10,652 nucleotides of DNA, from positions 1 through 10,652 of the forward strand of contig JAYVSU010000027.1 in the NCBI GenBank assembly GCA_043775055.1. Reading direction: 5' to 3'. The notes beneath the pieces are model-generated. The model was not told where the DNA came from, did no database searches, and saw nothing but the letters and a program-made list of their open reading frames with translations. The translations under genes were made by a program, and so were the position numbers. Positions 1 to 5,584 of the stretch are shown piece by piece. The stretch is from Aalborgiella sp043775055 (GTDB lineage: Bacteria > Pseudomonadota > Gammaproteobacteria > Burkholderiales > Burkholderiaceae_C). Positions within the stretch are counted from its first letter, which is position 1; every line of letters begins with the position of its first letter.

Positions 1-213
1 GTAATTTGCGGTGGAGGTGACTTCAAAATCTCGCGTAGAACCACCCGCGATCACACCTCCAGCGTTGCGGGTGTCGATGATCCGACAAGGTGAAACGGGG
101 GTGAAAACCAAGTCTGTAGTTAATGCGCCTAACTGCGCTGAAGCGGGACTTGATAAAACTGTAATTAGGATGGGCAGCAGAGCGGTCGAAACAATTCGAG
201 CAAGAGTTTTCAT
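1..213 (-). CDS. Secreted protein with TPCRxxDTR motif, N-terminal part (runs off left edge)
   Basis: The first 71 codons of a gene read leftward; the frame is still open at base 1. The start is the ATG at 213, preceded by a strong AAGGAG six bases upstream. Residues 1-26 form a classical Sec signal peptide: a K/R-containing start, a hydrophobic core ending LPILITVLSS, and a PASA cleavage site before Q27. Shortly after follows FTPVSPCRIIDTRNAGG and then GGSTRDFEV. From general knowledge of secreted bacterial proteins, the TPCRxxDTR...GG...R.F.V pattern marks the start of a beta-rich exported domain that recurs in several phyla and has no enzymatic role known to me. The product is therefore probably periplasmic, surface-bound or released. 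The gene lies 82 bp downstream of the sensor kinase, on the same strand, with its own candidate promoter and operator in that gap, so it may be an output of the two-component system. The exact function cannot be named from this fragment. Confidence 0.85.
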   Translation of the reverse strand, partial: MKTLARIVSTALLPILITVLSSPASAQLGALTTDLVFTPVSPCRIIDTRNAGGVIAGGSTRDFEVTSTANY

Positions 214-242
214 GAAGGTCTCCTTTAGTTTGGGTAAACACA

Positions 243-270
243 AGGATATGTAAACTTTAGTTACAGCGCA
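243..270 (-). promoter_or_regulatory. Candidate promoter of the secreted-protein gene
   Basis: On the minus strand TTGCGC (-35, about 270-265) is followed after 17 nt by TATCCT (-10, 248-243). The -10 box matches the consensus at 4 of 6 positions and the -35 box at only 3 of 6, a pattern typical of promoters that need an activator. The predicted transcript would start near 236 and leave a short leader containing the AAGGAG site. The weak -35 box is directly abutted and partly overlapped by the shared 18-bp motif at 270-287. This was identified by eye only. Confidence 0.4.
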
Positions 271-287
271 ACCCATGAACAGGGGAT
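270..287 (-). promoter_or_regulatory. Putative response-regulator box, copy 1
   Basis: The minus strand reads ATCCCCTGTTCATGGGTT. It is partly palindromic (ATCCC, 8 nt, GGGTT). A second copy with 15 of 18 identical bases lies at 2973-2990 on the plus strand, in front of another gene next to the same two-component system. The motif begins 8 bp past the kinase stop codon. It is centred about 42 bp upstream of the predicted transcription start, which is where class II activators bind. That the neighbouring NarL/LuxR regulator binds here is inference. Confidence 0.5.
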
Positions 288-295
288 ACGTTCGC

Positions 296-2263
296 TTATT
301 TGAAGGGTAATATTACCCTAATCATGACGCCTCCATCAGGGTTAATACTAACAAAAAGGGCTGCACCAATAGCAATTGCTCTTGTTTGCATGTTACGCAT
401 ACCATGCCCAGTAACTGTATTGGAAGCGCTTGCTTGGTTAGACAGTCCAACCCCATTGTCACTAATTTCTAGCATCCAAGCTGCAGGGGTATGTTGGTGG
501 TACGCCTTAACGACAACTTGTGTGGCCTGCGCATGGCGCAAGATATTGGTAAAAGCTTCTAACAAAATACGCTGGATTTGCAGCACCATGTCTGACGTCA
601 AATTTGTCATTTGCGGCAGTTCATCTACCTCCCAAACCATCGTAATACCAGCCGCTTCTAAGCGTGGTTGCAGCCTAAAACGAAGCGTAGCCAGCACCGT
701 AGCCAAGTCGCCATTCATGGGCTGCATGGCGTCTACGGCCATGCGGAGCTCATCAAGGGCCGCGTTGACATGGGTTTGTAACGAAGTCGTTTTGAGGTCA
801 CCTTTCTTGATCAAACTCAGCAGGCCAACCAGCTGGGAGCCCACCCCGTCGTGAATGTCACGCATGATGCGTTCACGCTCTTGCAGCGTGACTTGCAACT
901 CTCTTTCGTTCATTAATTGCTGATGAATGACTTGTAACTCATCCTCACGCGCAGCTACACGCGACGCTAGTGTGATGTTTAACTCACGATAGTTTTGCAT
1001 GTGCAAGGCATACCGTTTAACAACAATCCAAAGCATGATAAACATCAAAACCAGCAAAGCGCGCGGCAGGTATCCATATGTGACGGAAGCAGATACCAAT
1101 CTAGTCAAAATAAGGTCACGTGCAGCTACGACCAAGATTAAAAGCGTTGCAGCGGCTAAGAGTTTGTTTTCTAAAGCACCATAACGTAATGCGCGATAGC
1201 TAAGATAAACCAGACTCAGGCTTAAAATAAAATTGGACGTTACTGTTGCTGTCCATAGCCATGGATAGCGTCCATAAAAGGCAATAAATGCGGCTATGCA
1301 TGCCGTGTAGAGATAGCACCATAGCGCAGCATAAACCCAGCGCGGTGGGCGACTAAGCACTTGAACGATAAAAAGCAATAGAAAAAAATAGGTGACGATA
1401 AAGGACATTGCCACAAATGCACCCCACAAAGGCCAAGGCAAGGGGGGCTCCGGCAGTAGATAGTCAAGCGGACGAAAGATGCTTGCCAATGCAAAAACGG
1501 CAAAAATACCAAAGAAGGAATCCCGTGTTTGCCACCAAAGCCCTGTGACTAAAAGACCTATCAAACTCATAGCGATGACGGAAGCTAGATTGAAATACTG
1601 CTTGTCTTTGAAATGCCCTTCGTAGTAGGGATGAAGCGTTGCTTGCGACCCATAGTAAATTTGTGCAAGCCCGCCCCAACGCCCTGACTGAGCCGTCACT
1701 TCTATTTCTAACGGTGTAGTGTGAACGGGGCTTAACATGGCTTCAGGTAGTTGCAGCCAGACGGGGCTATGAGCGGCGTTGATACGGGTGTCGCCCAAGG
1801 TGCCAATTTGTAAAACAAGTTTGCCGCCAACGCGTATCACGGCTTGGTTACCCACGCGTGGCAAAACCAATGCCATGGGTGTGTCTTGCTCTGAAGGTGG
1901 CAAATCTAGGCTATAAATAACACGACCATCTTGATGAGGATGGGTTAAGTCCCAACGGTGTGGCAGTGCTATGTCAAGCTCTTGAGGGCTTAACTTGGGT
2001 GATATTGTTGAAGCTGTGCCAAAAGATTCAGAAAAATCTGCGGTGGGTATGAAGCGAGCGTGTGCTTTGCTTAAAACCGTAATCCCGGGTGTTCCTTCAT
2101 AGGGCAGGATAGGCGCGGACGATGAAGTTTGCGACTGTGCCAGTGTGTATGTTGCATTTAAAAGCAACAATACTGTGCAAAAGCAAAGTCTAAGAGCCGA
2201 GCAAACCCATTTGACGCGCTTCAAACACAGCTTCAGTTTTAGAATGCACAGCCAATTTGCCAT
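296..2263 (-). CDS. 7TM sensor histidine kinase (HisKA_3/HATPase_c)
   Basis: A membrane sensor kinase expected to autophosphorylate and pass phosphate to the regulator encoded just upstream. The protein has 655 residues in this reading. Residues 22-42 are a signal or anchor segment. About 45-215 form an exported domain. About 226-416 contain seven hydrophobic segments, and the whole arrangement resembles 7TMR-DISM receptors. A short coiled coil covers 425-465. The dimerisation/phosphoacceptor motif RDIHDGVG carries His471. In the HATPase domain the N box is ILLEAFTNILRHA (Asn573), the G1 box is DNGVG (602-606), and GHGMRN begins at 619. This architecture pairs with LuxR-type regulators. The ATG at 2263 overlaps the regulator gene by 74 bp and has no ribosome-binding site. 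A TTG at 2224 would give a cleaner signal peptide beginning MKRVKWVCSALRL with a 35-bp overlap, so the true start is uncertain. The signal sensed cannot be inferred. Confidence 0.9.
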   Translation of the reverse strand: MANWLCILKLKLCLKRVKWVCSALRLCFCTVLLLLNATYTLAQSQTSSSAPILPYEGTPGITVLSKAHARFIPTADFSESFGTASTISPKLSPQELDIALPHRWDLTHPHQDGRVIYSLDLPPSEQDTPMALVLPRVGNQAVIRVGGKLVLQIGTLGDTRINAAHSPVWLQLPEAMLSPVHTTPLEIEVTAQSGRWGGLAQIYYGSQATLHPYYEGHFKDKQYFNLASVIAMSLIGLLVTGLWWQTRDSFFGIFAVFALASIFRPLDYLLPEPPLPWPLWGAFVAMSFIVTYFFLLLFIVQVLSRPPRWVYAALWCYLYTACIAAFIAFYGRYPWLWTATVTSNFILSLSLVYLSYRALRYGALENKLLAAATLLILVVAARDLILTRLVSASVTYGYLPRALLVLMFIMLWIVVKRYALHMQNYRELNITLASRVAAREDELQVIHQQLMNERELQVTLQERERIMRDIHDGVGSQLVGLLSLIKKGDLKTTSLQTHVNAALDELRMAVDAMQPMNGDLATVLATLRFRLQPRLEAAGITMVWEVDELPQMTNLTSDMVLQIQRILLEAFTNILRHAQATQVVVKAYHQHTPAAWMLEISDNGVGLSNQASASNTVTGHGMRNMQTRAIAIGAALFVSINPDGGVMIRVILPFK

Positions 2264-2906
2264 AAATATGTTTGATGTGACTTTGTATGGTGCTAACAGA
2301 CAGCCCCAACAAACGGGCTAACTCAGGATAAGTGTAGCCGCGTGCGAGGAGCGACAAAATCTCAGCCTCTCTGGGCGTTAGTTTTTCAATGGGCGATGAC
2401 GGAATAGTCGAAGAAGTGCTTTTCTCACCAGTGGGTGTTGGGCTTACAACGTGTGTGGGGCTAGCAGGTGTTAGCCGAGCTAATAATTGCCGCGCAATGA
2501 TGGGTGACATGGGGGAGCCGCCAGCGTGCAAATTTAAGACGTGTTGTGCTAAGTCTTCGCCAGCAGCATCTTTCAGTAAATACCCTTTTGCACCGGCTTC
2601 GAAAGCGCTGATCATGTTGCTTTCGTCCCCAAACATAGTGACCACCATGATTTCCGCTTGTGGCAAGGACTTGGCAGCTTGCTTAATAACTTCTATGCCA
2701 GGGCAGTCTGGCAAACCTAAATCCACGAGGAGTACATCTAACTGTTTTGCTGTTGTGTCTTGAATGATCCATGTCAGCATCGCTTGCCCTGTATCTGCAG
2801 CGAAGCAGACGTTTATATGCTCACTAGATCGTAGCGCCGTGAGCAAGCGCTCCTGCATATCTGGATCGTCTTCAACCAAGGCAACTTGAATGACACTTTT
2901 ATTCAT
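2190..2906 (-). CDS. NarL/LuxR-family response regulator
   Basis: A 238-residue two-domain transcription regulator. The receiver domain (about 6-125) has the acidic pair D13/D14, the phosphoacceptor D62 in LLVDLGLPD, T90 and K112 in GYLLKDA. All of the residues required for phosphorylation are therefore present. A Ser/Thr/Pro-rich linker (about 145-172) joins it to a LuxR-type helix-turn-helix (about 174-230) with LTPREAEILSLLARG and the recognition region LSVSTIQSHIKHIYGKL. The gene lies upstream of and overlaps the histidine kinase, so the two are co-transcribed and probably translationally coupled. The ATG at 2906 is preceded by an AGGA-type site (TCAGGAAT). On the minus strand a perfect TTGACA lies at 2964-2959, but no good -10 is seen at normal spacing, so its promoter is unresolved. 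Likely targets are the two flanking genes that share the 18-bp motif; this is inference. Confidence 0.93.
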   Translation of the reverse strand: MNKSVIQVALVEDDPDMQERLLTALRSSEHINVCFAADTGQAMLTWIIQDTTAKQLDVLLVDLGLPDCPGIEVIKQAAKSLPQAEIMVVTMFGDESNMISAFEAGAKGYLLKDAAGEDLAQHVLNLHAGGSPMSPIIARQLLARLTPASPTHVVSPTPTGEKSTSSTIPSSPIEKLTPREAEILSLLARGYTYPELARLLGLSVSTIQSHIKHIYGKLAVHSKTEAVFEARQMGLLGS

Positions 2907-2972
2907 ATTCCTGATGACTTAGATGCATAACATATGCACAGATGAACGATAGCGCCTTTGTCAAACCCACGA

Positions 2973-2990
2973 TTCCCCTATTCATGGGAT
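2973..2990 (+). promoter_or_regulatory. Putative response-regulator box, copy 2
   Basis: The plus strand reads TTCCCCTATTCATGGGAT, identical at 15 of 18 positions to the box at 270-287 on the minus strand, with an uninterrupted shared core TTCATGGG and shared TCCCCT. Exactly 21 nt after its last base is CATACT (3012-3017), a 4-of-6 match to a -10 box; copy 1 has the same 21-nt distance. It lies in the intergenic region between the response regulator gene and the small membrane-protein ORF at 3054, so it could act on either. Confidence 0.5.
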
Positions 2991-3011
2991 GCAACTTCTT
3001 GTTTGTGCACG

Positions 3012-3017
3012 CATACT
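3012..3017 (+). promoter_or_regulatory. Candidate -10 box for the small ORF at 3054
   Basis: CATACT matches the -10 consensus at 4 of 6 positions and lies at the same distance (21 nt) from the shared operator as the -10 box of the secreted-protein gene. No separate -35 box is needed if the site is activator-dependent. Transcription would start near 3024, about 30 nt before the ATG at 3054. The call depends on the operator interpretation. Confidence 0.3.
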
Positions 3018-3053
3018 ACCATTGTGCTGTTACAACAATCTTCCAGACCTCAC

Positions 3054-3188
3054 ATGTCTCACATGTATATCCTAGGCGTACTCATTTTCTTGCTTATGGC
3101 ATTTGCCAGCCTCGCCAGCTTGTCAGAAGAGGATTTCGACGAGCCTACCGTCGCAGTGCAGATGCTATCAACTGCTTTGCGTCGTTAA
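3054..3188 (+). CDS. Candidate small single-TM membrane protein (44 aa)
   Basis: A short ORF encoding MSHMYILGVLIFLLMAFASL, then ASLSEEDFDEPTVAVQMLST and ALRR. Residues 4-23 form a strong transmembrane segment, followed by an acidic stretch (SEEDFDE) and a short basic end. I do not recognise the family. The same frame is open back to an ATG at 2958, but that start lies upstream of the putative operator and -10 box. A transcript starting near 3024 would use 3054, or 3063, which gives 41 residues. Neither ATG has a Shine-Dalgarno sequence, and both are embedded in ACATGT palindromes separated by CTC. The coding call rests on the hydrophobic/acidic amphipathic layout and on the operator-like box upstream. 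It is divergent from the response regulator and ends 19 bp from the convergent holin-like gene. Confidence 0.45.
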   Translation: MSHMYILGVLIFLLMAFASLASLSEEDFDEPTVAVQMLSTALRR

Positions 3189-3207
3189 ACGCTTGTTTAT
3201 TCTCGGT

Positions 3208-3561
3208 TTAGCGCTTCGATAACATCCCATCCAGCGCCGAATTAATCAACATACTCAGCACCGAGTACAGTACTGAGCCAATAAACGCAGCCCAAAAACC
3301 TGTCACGTTGAAGCCGTTTAACAACGAGGCGGCGGCCCAAAACATCAACGCGTTGATGACAAACAGGAACAAACCAACTGTGACGACGGTGACTGGCAGC
3401 GTCAGCACAATCAAAATAGGTCGAACCAGCGTGTTGAGCAGGCCAATGACGAAGGCGGCAATCAGCGCGGCTTGGTAGCTTTGCAGCTGCACGCCGTCGT
3501 AAATGTAGGCCACAAAAAGCAGGGCGGCGGCACTGAGCAGCCATTTGAGGATGAGTTTCAT
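3208..3561 (-). CDS. Phage holin family IV-like membrane protein
   Basis: A 117-residue, very hydrophobic protein with four predicted membrane segments (about 4-21, 31-49, 56-80 and 86-110). The LLNTLVRPILIVLTLPVTVVTVGLFLF-type centre (about 41-67) is characteristic of the family called phage holin 4 superfamily IV (PF04020), in which most members are chromosomal and not part of prophages. No lysis genes are nearby, so a holin role is not supported; it is best described as an inner-membrane protein of unknown function. The ATG at 3561 has an AGGA site about 6 nt upstream (TAGGAACCT). It is transcribed away from the DUF3717 gene and converges with the small membrane-protein ORF. Confidence 0.85.
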   Translation of the reverse strand: MKLILKWLLSAAALLFVAYIYDGVQLQSYQAALIAAFVIGLLNTLVRPILIVLTLPVTVVTVGLFLFVINALMFWAAASLLNGFNVTGFWAAFIGSVLYSVLSMLINSALDGMLSKR

Positions 3562-3622
3562 AGGTTCCTAAAAGACGTTAGCGTAACATTTCTTAAATTG
3601 TGGGGCCAAATCTGGCCTAGCA

Positions 3623-3651
3623 TTGTCTAAATGCCACCAAATAGGTATGAT
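3623..3651 (+). promoter_or_regulatory. Promoter of the DUF3717/DUF1289-like gene
   Basis: TTGTCT (3623-3628) and TATGAT (3646-3651) are separated by 17 nt. The -10 box matches the sigma-70 consensus at 5 of 6 positions and the -35 box at 4 of 6. The transcript would begin near 3658 and leave about 42 nt before the GTG start at 3700. Confidence 0.55.
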
Positions 3652-3699
3652 TCAAGACTACTGATTATTTATACATATCTTTTTTAAAGCGAGTTTGCT

Positions 3700-4128
3700 G
3701 TGAACGCCGCCCTGCACATCACCGATATTGAAGCCGCCATCAACTTTTGGCGCGACAAAAGCCCGTCTGACGACGGCATCACCCTGTGCAAAGAGCTGCG
3801 TGCCTTGGCCGAGGTTTACGCGCTGATGGTGTTTTACAGGCAAGTCACAGTGGCGGCAGAAGGCTTCCCTCCCAAAGCCATGGCTGCCTGGCTGGCATGG
3901 TACGAGACGACACCAGACACCCCCTGCATCGCCATTTGCTCCACCAGCCAAGGCGACGCAGAATGCAAAGGCTGCGGCCGCAGTTTTGAAGAAGTGCAAC
4001 ACTGGCCAGCGATGTCCCCCATAGAAAAACGCGACACCTGGCACCGCATCACGTTTGAGGGCACCTCGTGGCGCTTCAATACCTATGCCGAGCGGGCGGC
4101 TGAGGGGAAAAAGTTAGCTGAAACTTAA
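3700..4128 (+). CDS. DUF3717 / DUF1289-like protein
   Basis: A 142-residue soluble protein with two recognisable parts. Residues 6-48 (ITDIEAAINFWRDKSP...LCKELRALAEVYALMVF) resemble the DUF3717 domain common in Burkholderiales. Residues 75-110 (PCIAICSTSQ, CKGCGRSFEEVQHW) resemble the small cysteine-rich DUF1289 domain, with C76, C80, C89 and C92 arranged as a possible metal-binding or redox cluster. The biochemical role of either domain is unknown to me. The start is GTG at 3700, because the DUF3717 part begins immediately after it; only a weak ribosome-binding site is visible. Its stop codon lies in the palindrome TTAA, which also supplies the stop of the convergent vapC gene, giving a 4-bp overlap. 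Confidence 0.8.
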   Translation: MNAALHITDIEAAINFWRDKSPSDDGITLCKELRALAEVYALMVFYRQVTVAAEGFPPKAMAAWLAWYETTPDTPCIAICSTSQGDAECKGCGRSFEEVQHWPAMSPIEKRDTWHRITFEGTSWRFNTYAERAAEGKKLAET

Positions 4129-4538
4129 ATCGACCACGGATTCAATAACTTCACACCTGTGGTTTTGAAATCTGTGACGTTTCGCGTTACCACCGTGAAG
4201 CTGTGTTCTAACGCAGTAGCTGCAATCATGGCGTCGCGCTCGGCTTGGGGGTTGGGCACATGCAAAGATGCGCAGATGACAGCTGTGTTTTCGGTAAAAG
4301 GCAGAGTGCGCCCTGCAAAGGCACTGCGTACACCCGTCAGCCATGCGCGTAGCGCAGTGCCTTGAGATGGTGTGCGCCGCTCCATTGCCAAGACACCTTG
4401 CTCCAATTCAAGTATGGTGATGGCAGACAAAAAGAGGCTAGCAGCCGGCTGAGTGACTGCCCACGTGCGAACATCTGCGGATTGCTTGGGTTTGCCTTGG
4501 CGTAGCTCCGAGATGACGTTGGTGTCGAGAATAAACAT
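4125..4538 (-). CDS. vapC: PIN-domain toxin, VapC type
   Basis: A 137-residue PIN-domain ribonuclease, the toxin of a type II toxin-antitoxin pair. VapC enzymes cleave RNA, often tRNA or rRNA, using Mg2+ bound by conserved acidic residues. Those visible here are D5 in LDTNVISEL, E44 in ILELEQG, D102 in ERDAMIAATA, and N120/D123 in VTRNVTDF; the active site therefore looks intact. The length is usual for the family. It starts 14 bp after the antitoxin stop with no ribosome-binding site, so translation is probably coupled to the antitoxin. Its TAA shares the sequence TTAA with the stop of the convergent DUF3717 gene. The RNA target cannot be predicted. Confidence 0.9.
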   Translation of the reverse strand: MFILDTNVISELRQGKPKQSADVRTWAVTQPAASLFLSAITILELEQGVLAMERRTPSQGTALRAWLTGVRSAFAGRTLPFTENTAVICASLHVPNPQAERDAMIAATALEHSFTVVTRNVTDFKTTGVKLLNPWSI

Positions 4539-4552
4539 CGTGGAATGACAAT

Positions 4553-4813
4553 TTAGTCGAAGCTGACAGGCCGCGTTTGCACGGTCGAACGTATCGGCTC
4601 AAATTCAATGCCTTCCCCACCGGGAATGCCATCCATCACATCAAGCAAAGAAGCCTCGTTTTGCCCAATGATGCGGTAATAGTCGCTGATTTGCAGCAGA
4701 GCAAAGGCGGGTTTACCACGATCAGTGATGAAGACGGGGCCTTCGTTGGCGGCACGTTTGGCAGACGACACATCACGGGTGAAGTCGCGGCTCGAAAATG
4801 TGTGAATAGTCAT
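4553..4813 (-). CDS. Phd/YefM-family antitoxin
   Basis: An 86-residue antitoxin upstream of vapC. The N-terminal part, MTIHTFSSRDFTRDVSSAKR, and the following GPVFITDRGKPAFALLQISDY match the DNA-binding fold of Phd/YefM antitoxins. The C-terminal part, from about residue 55 and ending VQTRPVSFD, would wrap the PIN toxin. The start at 4813 is chosen because the family begins at MTIHTFSSRDF; an ATG further upstream (4906) would add 31 unrelated residues and span the promoter. The ribosome-binding site is weak (GAGA). The promoter and a symmetrical operator lie at 4845-4875, consistent with the autoregulation usual in this family. Confidence 0.9.
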   Translation of the reverse strand: MTIHTFSSRDFTRDVSSAKRAANEGPVFITDRGKPAFALLQISDYYRIIGQNEASLLDVMDGIPGGEGIEFEPIRSTVQTRPVSFD

Positions 4814-4844
4814 GATTGATTTCTCTGCTTGAATTAATGTTTGT

Positions 4845-4875
4845 ATGTTACGACATTTGACGGAAAGCGTCAAAT
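4845..4875 (-). promoter_or_regulatory. Promoter and operator of the toxin-antitoxin operon
   Basis: On the minus strand TTGACG (4873-4868) and TAACAT (4850-4845) are 17 nt apart, matching the consensus at 5 of 6 and 4 of 6 positions. A perfect inverted repeat, ATTTGACG / CGTCAAAT with a 5-nt spacer, covers 4855-4875 and overlaps the -35 box and half of the spacer. Binding there would block RNA polymerase, as expected for autorepression by the antitoxin or the toxin-antitoxin complex. The leader to the ATG at 4813 would be about 25 nt. Confidence 0.7.
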
Positions 4876-4918
4876 ACTTAACAAGTACAACACCAAGCGA
4901 GCACACAGCAAACAGTTT

Positions 4919-5479
4919 TTACAACCAGCGCACACACTCCACATCCACCGTATTCGCACCGTCGCTCATCATCAGCGCGCCTTCTTGAATAGTGGCTTGC
5001 AGTTGCATGGAGCGGGTGGCGAGTTTGGCGAGTTCTTGCGATTGCAAGGTCGGGACTCGCCAGACTTGCAGGTTTTTAGCGCGGGAGACCTTGTTTTCCA
5101 TGGCTTTCCACCAGATTTCAGCGGCGTGGTTGAAGCAATACACCATCGCCACGTCAGCTTTGCCGCAGGCGCGCATGATGGGCTTTTCTTCGGGTGCGCC
5201 GACTTCAATCCACAGCCGGGTCGCTTGGGTGAAGTCGCGCAGCCAGACGTCAGGCTCGTCCGGGTTCGACAACCCCGCGCCAAAAGCCAGTGTGCCGTCG
5301 CCGCCGCACACGGTTTGCAGCTGGTGCGCTTGCAAGGCCATGGCCACCAAGCGGATCATCATGCGTTCATCCGTCTCGCTCGGGTGGCGGGCGAGAGTCA
5401 GCTGGTGGTCGGCGTAGTAGTTGTGGTCAATGTCTGCAATCGACAAATTGGCCTTGAAAATAGTGGATTTGATGGCCAT
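4919..5479 (-). CDS. yaeQ: YaeQ family protein
   Basis: A 186-residue protein that matches E. coli YaeQ along its length: MAIKSTIFKANLSIADIDHN, LTLARHPSETDERMMIRL (28-44), DEPDVWLRD (74-82), LWIEVGAPEEKPI (89-101), AEIWW (120-124) and LQATIQEG (150-157). Structures of the family show a PD-(D/E)XK nuclease-like fold; D77, E92 and K99 are candidate counterparts of that site. YaeQ was once linked to suppression of rfaH mutants, but its molecular role is unsettled. The ATG at 5479 fits the family start; there is no Shine-Dalgarno sequence. A perfect TATAAT lies on the minus strand at 5521-5516, inside an intergenic repeat. The gene is downstream of purB on the same strand, with 105 bp between them. 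Confidence 0.93.
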   Translation of the reverse strand: MAIKSTIFKANLSIADIDHNYYADHQLTLARHPSETDERMMIRLVAMALQAHQLQTVCGGDGTLAFGAGLSNPDEPDVWLRDFTQATRLWIEVGAPEEKPIMRACGKADVAMVYCFNHAAEIWWKAMENKVSRAKNLQVWRVPTLQSQELAKLATRSMQLQATIQEGALMMSDGANTVDVECVRWL

Positions 5480-5512
5480 TTTGAAGAGTGAAGTGAATAT
5501 TTAGATAAAAAT

Positions 5513-5567
5513 GCTATTATAAATATAGCTAAATAAGCAATAAATACGCCGGATACAGCGTATTTAT
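5513..5567 (-). repeat. Intergenic repeat copy A (possible purB terminator, yaeQ -10)
   Basis: Read on the minus strand it contains a perfect 10-bp inverted repeat (ATAAATACGC / GCGTATTTAT, 8-nt loop, 5540-5567), the shared core CGGCGTATTTATT, then TTTAGCTATA and a small stem GCTAT / ATAGC with a 7-nt loop (5513-5529). Copies B and C share the CGGCGT-TATT core and the GCTAT block in the same order. The first hairpin lies about 18 nt past the purB stop and may act as a weak terminator; its stem is AT-rich and the following T tract is poor. TATAAT at 5521-5516 could serve as the yaeQ -10, with only a weak -35 (TTTATT, 17 nt upstream). Confidence 0.6.
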
Positions 5568-5584
5568 GCCTTAAAAATGAGGTT

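Noticed and set aside
711..726. A third ATTCATGGG resembling the core of the regulator box
   Set aside because: It lacks the CCCCT half, lies inside the kinase coding region and encodes conserved-looking residues (QPMNGD), so it is most likely chance.
300..854. A 184-codon open frame on the plus strand opposite the kinase
   Set aside because: Antisense to the catalytic core of the histidine kinase, whose His and ATP-binding boxes fix the true frame.
3189..3207. Possible bidirectional terminator between the small ORF and the holin-like gene
   Set aside because: Only a 4-bp CGCT/AGCG pairing around a long loop could be formed and there is no T tract.
2942..3211. An 89-codon plus-strand frame overlapping the small membrane-protein ORF
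   Set aside because: It starts upstream of the putative operator and -10 box, its product shows no TM or domain pattern, and the alternative frame from 3054 has a coherent membrane protein layout.
3208..3561. Prophage remnant suggested by the holin-like gene
   Set aside because: No other phage genes, att-like repeats or integrase are present; this family is mostly chromosomal despite its name.
4841..5491. A 216-codon open frame on the plus strand opposite yaeQ
   Set aside because: It is fully antisense to yaeQ, which matches a known family along its length. The product is rich in His/Gln/Val as expected from reversed codons and shows no domain.
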